The notes under the pieces: generated by a model
Told to the model about the DNA's origin: nothing
What the model saw: only the letters and a program-made list of their open reading frames with translations
The model's database searches: none
Assembly (NCBI GenBank): GCA_947652115.1
Contig: OX393568.1
Location: 21,166,144-21,230,143, forward strand
Source of the DNA: Blastomussa wellsi
Taxonomy: Eukaryota; Cnidaria; Anthozoa; Scleractinia; Plerogyridae
Reading direction: 5' to 3'
Length of the DNA: 64,000 bases
Program-made: the position numbers and the translations under genes
Shown here: positions 38,501 to 50,500 of the stretch, piece after piece
Layout: the number at the start of each line of letters is the position of its first letter
How positions within the stretch are numbered: position 1 is the stretch's first letter

Positions 38501-41500
38501 CCGTCATTTACGCTTAAGCCCGTGTAGACAGTTAAGTTGTTTACAAATAGGTTGAAACCAGCATAGTCTTGTAAGGCGATTGCGTTGTCTTGAAGTTTAT
38601 CCCCTACATTCGTGGCGTAGGAGATCACAGTTCCCGGGTTTCCGTCATTGGTGCGCATCCAAAAGGCGATGGTTAATGCGCTAAGGTTTGGAACTGGCTT
38701 TTTAATCTCGGAGTAGGACTTGACCTCTCTGACTTGAAAAGATAGATCGTAGTCTGCTGAAAGCACTGTAAGCATTAAAATATATTCAGAATCAGTTATA
38801 CATGCGTAACCATAAGATGGACTACACTGTCTTAATTTGCTTTATGGTATTGCCCAGCCCGACAGCTTATGAATGTGTCGATCCTGATATTACCAACCTA
38901 GTCTCAAAGGCAGTGCTCTCTGCACTCAAGATGTTTTAGAGGGAGAGATTAAGAAATGGTAGTTTTGATGAGAGATGCACCTTCTTATGGAATCAAATAT
39001 CATACCTTCATTGCAGTGTTACGCGTTATGCGTTTTTTGATAGTAGAACACTTCTAAGGTGCTATTACTAAAGGTTTGTTTTTCAAAAAAATACCTTTAG
39101 TGCAGCGACAACCGTGATATGAAGGGGCACAAACGCACTGGTAACCGGTTGGTGTATTCTGGCATGTGCCACCATTATAACATGGCTGCCCTACGCAGTG
39201 ATCGATAGCATGCTCACACGTGGCACCAGAATAACCATCTGGGCACTGACAACTGTACGACTTTAGACCATCCACACAGGTGCCGCCATTCTGACACGGT
39301 TTGGCTGCGCAGTCATCAATATTGATCTGGCAATTCACGCCAGTGTACCCGCCCTGGCATTTGCAGGAGTACGAATCCAGGCCACTGATACATACACCGT
39401 TATTTTGGCAAGGGTTTGAAGCACATTCGTCTGCATTGAGACCGCAGAATCTTCCACTGTATCCCTGAGCACACTGGCAGTCGTATGTTCCTGCTTTGTC
39501 GATACATTTTGCCGCATTCTGACAAGGTGTGCGCCGTGTACACAGACTGAACGGTAGTTCACATTCGTTACCAGTGTATTCCGCGGTACACAGGCATTTG
39601 AAAGCATTCACCTGCAAACAGAGAATCAAAATTACAGTCACTGTCGTGGTGGATAGATTATTAATCTGAGAAAGGAAAACACCAATGTTTGACGTGAAAC
39701 TCGTTGAATGGGATCGTTTATTTTTGTCGTGTTATTCCGAGGTACCACGAGGTACCACGATTGGATTAATTCATCCGGTTTTCGAGAATTTCCGAATCGT
39801 GAGCCAACACCAAATTTGACACTGATGTGATGAAAAAATCGTGGTCGATTACAGGACGTACCACAACAACCGAAAGTTTGTTTGTTAACTTTAGTAACTT
39901 TGTGCTGCGCAAGACACATAATTAAAAAAATACTGGTTTATGTCTTTGAATACACTCTGGCAAACCTATACTGGGAGGTCATCCTAGCTCGGGGAAATGA
40001 CGCTTAACAGGCTATACATTGTAATGTCACTTTAAAAAGCTAAATATTTACATTGAGGCTATTAACTCTTGACAGCTATTAACTTTTGACTATCGAGAAA
40101 GTATGACGACAACTTTATGTGCAACCGATTCACAGGGAAATTACTGGGAGAAAAACTCAGTGCAGAATACTAGCAAGACGAATTGTTAACAACCAAAAAT
40201 GAAAAATGCTAAACGGTCTCTTTTCAGTTATATTTAGTTCAATGTTTTCTTTATAAAGCCAGTTTTATACCGTTTAAGACAACAAAAAGAGATTGGTGGT
40301 GCATAGTGAATGGTGATTTGGTCAGTTTAAAGGAGCTACAACATGGTCTGTGCACTTTGAAAAATGGCTAAATTTTTCAAATTCATCACTCGTAATCCGT
40401 CTCAATCTTTTCGATCCTTAACCATTCTTGTTCCTTTTTGGATTAATATCACCTCTTTGGTGTTTTTCTTCCTTAGGAAACTATTATTTTACGGTTTCCT
40501 ACATTATAAGGGTACTTTGGTGCGTCGCAAAAAGTATTCAAAAGTGACGTGGTTCCTTAAAGCAGAGCAGTTCTTATCCAAGATACCTTGTTCACACAAG
40601 TGGACGACTCATAGCAAGGTGATGAGAGACACTCGTTGATCTCTTTCTCACAATTCTGTCCGTTGTATCCAGGTTGGCAGTCACAGCGGTAAGATTCTTT
40701 TGTGTTAACACATGTTCCGCCATTTATGCACGGACTCGAAACACAAGTGTCGACCTCTGTAATCGAAAGTTGGCATACCATTGTCACAATTTTATAGATA
40801 GACAGGGGCTCAAATGTAGAGATATGTTTTTTTATTCTGCCAGGGGAGCTTAACCTTAACTACTTTATTATAAGAAGCATTTCTTGATGGTTACTGGCTA
40901 ATATGCCAGTAACCATTGTCGTCGGGTCTGTATGTAAGAAAGAAAGAAAGAAAGTACGTAATACATTTCGTAAGTTAACCGCTAACCAACACGTTGTCAA
41001 TACATAGGACATTGCAGACTCGTTTTCCCACGGGTTTTGTTCCTCTGCTTGATTAACAGTATGATCCTCTGGTCTGTCTCCTGCCAACTATAGGGTGCGT
41101 TTCTTTAAAAAATCCAAGATTGGATTCTCAAATCCGAAAACGGATTTTGCGTTTCTTTATTAAACAGATTAATCCAAGATCACTCGGATCATGGTGCATC
41201 AAAGGAACCGAAGAATCCACTCTGGGCAAGGATTCTTCGGTTACTTTGATGCACCATGACCCGAGTGATTAATAAAGAATCGCAAAAGTAATTTTCGAAT
41301 TTAAGAATCCAATCTTGGATTTTTTTTAAAGAAACGCACCCTATGTTATGTCATTTAAAATATTTGTTTGCTTTTTCTCAGTGGCATGCCTGAAAACTGG
41401 CGAAGCTTAGGGCTTAGTGCATGGCTACTTTGTCACGGGGATTTTTGACGTTTTTATGGACCAATTCTGCCAAAATCACTGCTTTGTCCCTGTTATTGTG

Positions 41501-44500
41501 CAAAAAATACTCCAACAGACTCACCAAGATCAATTCAGATGCAATTTTAGCAGAGTAAACAGACCACTATATTTTTTTGGCGATTTTTTCAATGCATAAC
41601 TTAAAACTTTGAAAAAATTGGCAAAGTTACAAATTACAATCCATTTCCATCCCCGTAATCTGTGACAGCATACAAGAATCTATAGTTTCCATACAGTAAT
41701 TTAGTCTTCGACAACAAAATTAGACCATTATTATTAGGTTTCCCTTGTTGCATCAACAGTTTTAAGCCTTTTAAAATACACTTTAACAGCCGAGCGTGAT
41801 AATGCCCCTTTAAAAAACATTAACATTTTTTTTGGCATTTACAAAAGCGCTGTCACTATTATAATAATGTCTCACCTGTGCAGTATGCTAAAGAGCTTGC
41901 TCCAGTGCCGTGTGTAGATTCCTGTCCTGGGCAAGGTAGACAAGATGTTTGCCCAGTCTCCGGCTGATAGGTCCCAGCAGGACAAGGCAAACATGGTTCC
42001 ACTCCGTTGTCTGAGTATGTTCCTGGGGCACATTGCACTAACATACAAACACGTGTACTTTGTTACCAGAACAGCGATAAATTATTTCCACTAGAATCAG
42101 TCCAAGTACTCATTTCCCAGAATTATCAGCCAAAGAAAACTAGATCGTCTGCGTTTGTAAACCAAATCTTACAGATTTTACGGAATTCATTTTTTGGGGA
42201 AGCTGCAACCAGTCATTCTATTGCGGACAATCAAACCGTGAACACTTGACATTTATTTTTACACAAATTTTGTTATGATTCTCCAATGAGAGCTCTTGAC
42301 ATAGACCAAAGGACTAGTGTTTTCAGCACCTAAGAAACCTAATTCTTCTGTTCATATGAATGGATAACTTTGGATAATGGTAAAAAAAAAATGTAAAAAG
42401 AAGTTTCAAGTGTTCAAGGTTCGAGTGTCCTCACTGTAACGGCTCGCTGGACATAAAAGTTTTGTGTCTTTCGTTTTTATTAGCTGCAATAGGCCGGTTT
42501 GTCAAAGCAAATCATTTCTGATAACATAACTGCAGAAGGGTTTAACCCGTGCCAGTAGAAAGCATTTCAAAGAGGTTTGGCCGAAGAACACAATTCATTT
42601 ATCACCGGTTATCAAACGTTGTCTGACAACCCAATTTGTACGTTTTTCATGACGTGTCAATGCCTAGGAGCAACGGAAAGTACTTATTGTGTCTCAACCA
42701 ATCGGAGGTTTTTCGACCTCCAGCGGCCGCAGAACTGAACAAAGCCAGGTTCTTATGACATGCAGGCTTCCTTTCGCCTTGTCTCTCCCCTTTTGACGCC
42801 TGCTACACAGGCTACAACTAGGAGTGCTTCTTTGCAGAGGGTACTAATAGATAGCAGGGTTGTTCCCAGCATTTTGAGGTTGCTGATATAACCATTAATA
42901 ATCAATTCAATGTATTCACCACATATTTACATCACTTATTTACACCACTGGGTGGACTGGGGCACAAAGGGTGCTGAAACATGTTTCATCCCAACACTAT
43001 CACTATAACCCCGTTCAGTACGCAAGCCCGGACTGCTCTTTTACCGTACGCTCGTGATTCCTGTCAAAGTTTCATACGAACTGGCTTTTACGCTCTAGTT
43101 GTCAGTTCGGGTAAGTTTGTCATCAAAGACGGACAAGATATGTTACGAATGGACTAGAAGCCTTTCGTTGCTGAAAGCTGAAAATGCAACTTGACTACAA
43201 TTGACATGAATCAAAACTCACTTCCACAATCCTGAATTCCTTTTGCAGCGCTGATGACAGTCGTGGTGCCTAATGGGCAACTTAGGCAGGCTTTGTTTCG
43301 TTTCTCCGAAGAGTAGGTTCCAGTAGGACACTCAAAGCATTTAGCTATACCAGTTGAAGAGAATAGTCCTGGGCCACATTCCTCTGGAATGGTAAATGCG
43401 TGAATTTGTTAGTAACTCAGAGGGCCAAAAGCAGCCGCGAGAAAGCCATCCGCTAGCTGTTTTGTAGCCGGACCCTTCATATAAATATTTAACACTTAAT
43501 GACTGGTCCGCAGGGAAACAGTTGATTTTGTTTCCCGAGAATTTCAATGTTTCCCGTGGCGGACAACTCAGCAAAGCGCAAAGCAGTCGACATTGCAAAG
43601 TTGGGGACCTTACGAAACCACAACGGCGACGTCAACGAGGACGTCGCCAAACAAAAGATTTAATGAACAGAACAATAGTCCTGCACGTGCGTTATCCATT
43701 TTGTACATGTCTTAGTTGTCCTCTACAAAAAACGACGTGAAATGATCAAATTCTGCGTGGTGTTGAGAACGTGAACCACAACGGCGACATTTTCATGTTT
43801 CGAGTTTGAATTAAATAAGCGCTTAAAAGTCCAAGTAGAAATTAGTGCTGAAACTGATAAATCACACTAAACAAACTTTGATAGTTGCGAGATTCTTACG
43901 TAAAATTTAATTGTATTTTTTGAACACGTTGTCGTCGGCGTCGCCGTCCTGGTTTCGTAAGGTCCCTGTTAGGGGGCTTAAGCAATGACGACGGTGACGG
44001 CTAGGACGATGCCTGCTTAAAAATGAATTTATATTTTACGCAAGAATCTCACAATTGCCTTGATGTATTCGGTGCATCTATCGCTTTCAAACGTAGTTCT
44101 TGTAGAAAATATAAGGACGGCGTTTATTTTCAAACAGGAAAACGACAAATTTAGCCGTCAAGGTTCACGTTCTCCAAAGTACTCAGAACTGTTCATTTCG
44201 CATTGTTGGGGAGCTTAACCAAACCACGACGGCAACGTCAACGAGAACTTCGCAAAACAAAAGATTTAATGAGCAGTACAATAGCTCTGTACGTGCGTTA
44301 TAATTTTTGGTACATTTTTCTGCCGTCCTCTGCAAAACAACGACGTGAAATGACCAAATTCTGAGTACTTTGTTTAAATAGTGTTGACGGGCCTGCACGA
44401 CTCCTGCAGTTCGCAATGAAAAGGCTGTTTTGATAGCCTTTATAGCTTAGCCTTGACAAGAATGTCTTTTAGGGATTTTCCTTTGCGATATGATAGAAGG

Positions 44501-47500
44501 GGCGGCTCCTTGAAGATATTTCTTAGTTGTGGTTGGTACTGTATCAAGTGCCATTTCACAATGAGTATTTCTTTTAAGTTAGGCAACGCCGGGTGGTATT
44601 GCGTGACAAAGGGTAGAATTTTCTTTTGTGCGGTTTTGTTCTTATTTGTCAGTGACGCTTTTCTTTCAGAAAATTTAACTTCTGAGAGGTGTTTTTCTAC
44701 TGTTGTTGCTGGGTAGCCTCTATTCTTAAGGCGTGCGGCGAAGTTTCTAGTATTTTCCTCAAAAGTCCATTGTGAGGAGTTAGTTCGAAGAAGCCTTAAC
44801 GCTTCTCCTTTAATAAAGCCTTTCGTGACGCCTGGTGGGTGACACGAATAGAAATTCGTGTATTGGAAGGTCTCCGTAGATTTGAAATGTGTTCGCACAT
44901 CAAGTTTAGATTCTTTGAGGAATCTGCCACCTTTGTACACTATAGTGTCCAAGAAAGTCGTTTCTGTTTCTGATATTTCAGCCGTAAATTTGATTGTAGG
45001 ATGAAAGCTGTTTGCCTTTAAGAGAAATTCTTCAATTTTGTTTCTGTTTGTGTCCCATAGTGATATGATGTCATCAATAAATCTTTTCCAAAAGATTGGC
45101 TTTGCGTTACTCTGTCTCAGTATTTCGCGTTCTATTTTCGCCATGAAAATATTAGCAAAAGACACAGCCGTTTTCGTTCCCATCGCAGTGCCGTGCGATT
45201 GAATAAAATATTTTCCATTAAATTGGAAAGAGTTTTCTTTTAGGATAAGGCTGAGCAGTTCTCTTAAATACCTGGTGGGTATGGGAGGACTCCCCTGATA
45301 GAATTCTTCGTATGCTGCACATAGTGTTAATACCCTCCTCTTGTGGTATGTTAGTGTAGAGACTAGTGACATCCATCGAGACTAAATTTTGGTTTTTCTG
45401 TTTGAAAATAAACGCCGTCCTCATATTTTCTACAAGAATTGCGTTTGAAAACGATAGATGCACCGAATACATCAAGGCAATTGCGAGATTCGTGCGTAAA
45501 ATATAAATTCATTTTTAAATAGGCGTCGTCCTAGCTGTCGCCGTCTTATTTGCTTAAGCTCACTGTTTTTTTTTTGCAGACGACGGCAGAGAAATGTATA
45601 AAGTATTATAACGCAAGTGCACAGCTATTGTACTGCTCATAAAATCTTTTGTTTTGCGACGTCCTCGTTGACGTTGCCGTCGTGGTTTGCTTAAGCTCCT
45701 TAATAAGGGGGAACGTCGTCAAAAGGTATCGTCACCAGTCAATAGTGCACTGTTTCCCTCTGACGTTTTATTGTTAGACGTCATGTGACCTTGAAGTAGC
45801 CAATTATAGTGCGCGCTGTTGGGGAGAAAATTCCAGCTACATACCAAATTACAGTTATAGCAACATGGTATAGCTGAAATATTACACGGTATAGATATCG
45901 AGCCTTGTGTGCAAGACCATTTTATGTAGGAAATTCGATTTCGTAAAAAATGGCTTTGTTGGTATAGCTGTAAAAGGCGGCGTAAAACAACGTCAATTTG
46001 AAAATTCTTATGGTAAGCGTTTTGTACAGTAGCACAGTAACCGTTTGTTTACATGGAAATAAAAAAATCAGCAGATAAATGTTTCCCTCAAGAAAAAATG
46101 TGTCCAATGTTTCCTGTGGGGAGCTGACAGGGGAAGACAAGAAAAGACTATTGACCTTTTTAAGAAGCCATCGCTTAAGCAACTGCAACAAATTACACAT
46201 GTAAGACGAAAGCAATTACCTGTACAAGCTGTAAAGTTTTCCTTTCTCGTCCCTAAAGTCCATGTCCCCTCTGGGCATCTTTCACAAGCCAGGGCACCTT
46301 CATTAGGACTAAACGAACCCTCTGGACACAGCAGACAGTCATCCGCGCTTCTGTCGTAATACGATCCCACCGGACAGCGTGCTATAATGAAAAAACAGTA
46401 ACGAAAAGCCTGTATTTCGCCAGCAAAAAAGATTTCATGTACCATAAGCATTACAGTAGTTTCCTTCATACGTTTTCCATCTTGCATGGGTACATAGCCG
46501 TCCTCTAAAACATTAACACTCCTTTGTAGCAGACCCACTGAAACTCTACCCAGTGGATTAAATTCCCCTACCCCGAGCGGAAATTTAGTCTCTCCAGTAC
46601 CAAGTGAATATTTTGACTTTACCCGGCTATTTTTTTTTTTTTTGCTTCCCCAGTGACTGTGCGGTGTGACCTAGCGTATTTTAGTAAATACGCAAAATAA
46701 AACAGTGATTAAAAAACCACACACATTTTAGCTTTGCTTTCTAAATTGGTTTTGGTTATTGTAAATGCGTAGGCCTTGTTTAAAATAGCTCTGTGTTTAA
46801 AAGTCCCATGAAAAAAATATTCTGCAGCAAGGACACGGGGATTAAAAAAAAATCCTGCAGGGCTAGAAGACTAACTAATATCAAGCAGCTAAAATTCATG
46901 CCCCCTCCAATCAATTTATTAATGGTCCACCCCTTAGGTCCCAAATTAGTTCATTCCCCTTCATGCTTATGCTAGATATAAGGCTGTTAGGAAAATACCT
47001 GTCTCGTGTCATCGAATGTTTTGCGTCTTCATTTCAGTGAATTACAGACTCCCTAGATAAACTGAACTGATTCAGAAATTCGAGTGAGATTTGTAAGAAG
47101 CCCTTGTTTCGTTTTCCCAGCGGCAGTCACTGGCTTTGGCATGCACAGATCAAAACGAATTTGGGACCCCTGCTCAAACAGCCGTTTTAAATATATCAGC
47201 GGGTGCGTATTGCGTACGTACTGCATTTTGTGACTGAACCCGAGTCCTTATTGCACTTGCATTCTTCATTGGGATCTTGTTTGAAACAATTCAAGTCAGC
47301 TGGGTCACACTTCTTAACCACTGCACCGTCTTCTGAGCAATAAGCTTCAACCGGTCCAAGGTTAAAGTTTGCAGCCGTTTTTCCCTTTAACTCCAGTCCG
47401 GATGAAGACTGATATTCTGCCCAGTTAATTTGTTCAAGACCAGCATAGACTTGTGCTATTTCCCCCTCAGCCACTTTTTTTGCCTCATTAAACGCCGTTT

Positions 47501-50500
47501 GGCCTGCTTGGTCATTAGTTCCCTGGGAGAGGCCGGTATCTCTTTTGATGTAATCATACCTGATATTAACCTTAAAAACACAAGGGATAAAATTAATTGT
47601 CGTTAGTTTAAGATGTGATTATAACACATGAAGCGTTCCGATTGGTCAAGAGACTCGGCTTATGACGCTATATTCACCCCGTCAGAGGTGATTGTAGCAT
47701 TTCAAGGCCCGGCCGCTAAGCCATGCCAGGCAAGTAGACATGGCGGACAGTTGCTGGATGAAGGTATTGCTTTTTGGAGTGACGTCACTTTAACTCCGGG
47801 ATATCTAAGGCATTGGGAATTTTTTAAATTGAATACCGACGTGATTGTGATTTTACAGATTTTCTTGATAATGGGAAACTTTTTTACAGCGCGACGCGCC
47901 CAACTGTGGCCACCCAACAAATTTATTTGACAAGTTATAATTAGCCAATCAGAGAGCATGAATTTGTTTAAGCTGTCCCGCCTCCTAGGAATTTTCAAAG
48001 CTGTTCTCACGAAACCTGTCACGCTTTTAACAAGGAGGCGGGACAACTCACTGAAACAAATTCGCGCTCTGATTGGCTAACTTGTCAAAAAAGTTTGTTG
48101 GGTGGCCACAGTTGGGCGCGTCGCGTTGTAAATTTTAGCCATCAAGGTTCTTATATAAATTAAACTAGATATAATGGAAATTTTAGCCTAACAAGTTCTT
48201 ATAAGTAGGTTTTTACTGTAATTATGGGTTCCATACCCCGTGGAGGGGGAGACTCGACCTATAAAAATCACTCTGGCGGTGCTCGTAGGAAAACTTCGAA
48301 CACACCCTAAAAGGTACCAGAATCTCAAATGTGGACGTAGTCCAAATTCATTTTTAAAGGGGTACAAATTCTACAAAAAAACAAACTATTTTCAAGTAAA
48401 AAAATTCAGGATTAAAAGCTGCTTGCGTAAAAGATATGGTGACGGCTCCTGACTTTCTTCAGATTACCTTAAAGGTCCCTAAAAGGTAGCATGGTTAGCA
48501 CCCTAACCGCTACCAATCCACCATTTTACCCCTAAAACGTACGGTGAGCACCTCTGTCGTTTTTGTACAGGAGAACCAGCCCCCCCCCCCCCCCAAGTGG
48601 CGGATCCATGGGGAGGCCCAGGGGGTCCGAAACCCCCTTCTCTAGCCGAGTTGTTTGACGCGGAAATTCTCGCATCGACAAGGTCGCCTAAAGGCCACTT
48701 CGGAAAATACCATAATACTCTTTGCTTGTCTCAAAAATTTTGCATAAGCATTGTGTCCAGTTTCTCATTGGACTTACAATGGTCCCAAGAGAAAACAAAT
48801 CAATGCTTATGCCAAATTGTAGGGACAAACAAAGAGTATTATAGTATTTTCTGAAGTGACCTATTCTTACTCAACTGAGTAAAAATTTCGAAATCCCCCC
48901 CCCCCTCCTTCTATCAAAAATCCCTGGATCCGACCCTGCCCCCTCCCCCGCACTGAATGTCATAAATTTGTACCTCTCTGACAGAGTTTCTCTTTCTTCT
49001 TCTCTCTGCGGCTGAAACTTGTCCACAATATACTTCTATAGTGTTTAAATTGCAGTCTGCTTGTCTGAATTTGCAGAAGAACGGTGGTATATAGGGATTC
49101 AATAGAAGGCCGAGGAAGTTCCGCTTGATTTTATCTTGATTGTTTGGGTCATTACAGTTTCCTTGGTAGTAGAAGAAACTTGGGAAAGAGCTGGATTTTA
49201 TCCAAGAAGGATTCGCAGTCTCTGTTATGATATCGTAAAAAAGGAGTTAATCCAAAAGATTGAATGAAATAAGTCATTAAAAATTGTAATGGTTAGCATT
49301 GTTAAATCTAACCCTGAATCACGGTTTTCGACACCATCTTTTCGGCTACGGTAAAGCGGTCAGAAATTACAGTGTTTATATGGGAAATTGATTTCTCTTA
49401 GCAGTGAAATCAATTTTCTTTGAGTTCTTTTCAATGAGATAAATTGGACACAAAACCGCTTTTTAGACGGAGTTAACTTTAGTGGCTCATGACAAGATTC
49501 ATGCGACTCTGAAATCACGGACCCCTGCCGTTGTTCTAGGGTCGTTCCCTCCTAGTTGGGACATCAAGGACCTTCAGATTGGAGTACGAGTACGAGATAA
49601 AGTACGTGTACGACTTTCGAATTTTAATCCAGTTACGACGGTCCCAGAAGCCTCACTAGTACTCTTCCCAGTTGCTAACCAGTTGAAAAGGGGACTGTCG
49701 GTGCAAGGTTGCTTCAAAATGTAAAAGCATAGGCACGAGAACTTAGTTTGAAAAGTCTTTATCGTACTCAATCTCGTACTCGTACACCGACCTGAAGGTC
49801 TCTAGTGTCCGGTGGGATACATACTGATCCATTTGGACTAGTATATGGGTTGTACATGTTCTTACTTGTCACACCAAGCTTCTTTAAGAAATGAATAGAG
49901 GGGGTACTTTTCTAAATAAGCTGTGGTGCTGCGTCGGTGGCAAGTATAACAATATAATTTATTTTGACGAAATAGCGGGACCCAAGCGATCTATCAAGAT
50001 CACTGATCATTTCACCTCTTCCTCAGCCAATGTCATCTACTCCATAACTTGCACTCTTTGCAAAAAGTTATATATCGGCGAAACAGGGAGACGACTATGC
50101 GACCGATTCCGAGAACACCTTAGGAACGAAGAGAAAGACGACAAAAGTGCATCTAAACCGGTCGCGAGACACTTCAATGGCCCAAATCATTCTAAGCAAT
50201 ATATGGCAGTCTGTGGCCTTTCCCTTCACCAAGGAAGCACGGAAAGCCGCAAAACTCTAGAACAAAAATTTATTTTTCAAATCGGCACTCTTAATCCTCA
50301 CGGTATCAACGAACGCTTTTCATTCAACTCATTTACTACGTTGTTTTCACGTTACCAGGCACCAACCAATAGCGAGGCTCCATCTTTCTGTATATAAACC
50401 ACACACGACCCACAATTCCTTGATTCGCTCCGACGAAGGGCTAACGCTCGAAACGTCAGCTCTCGAATCTCTTTGCTGTGGCCAATTTACATTATCAACC

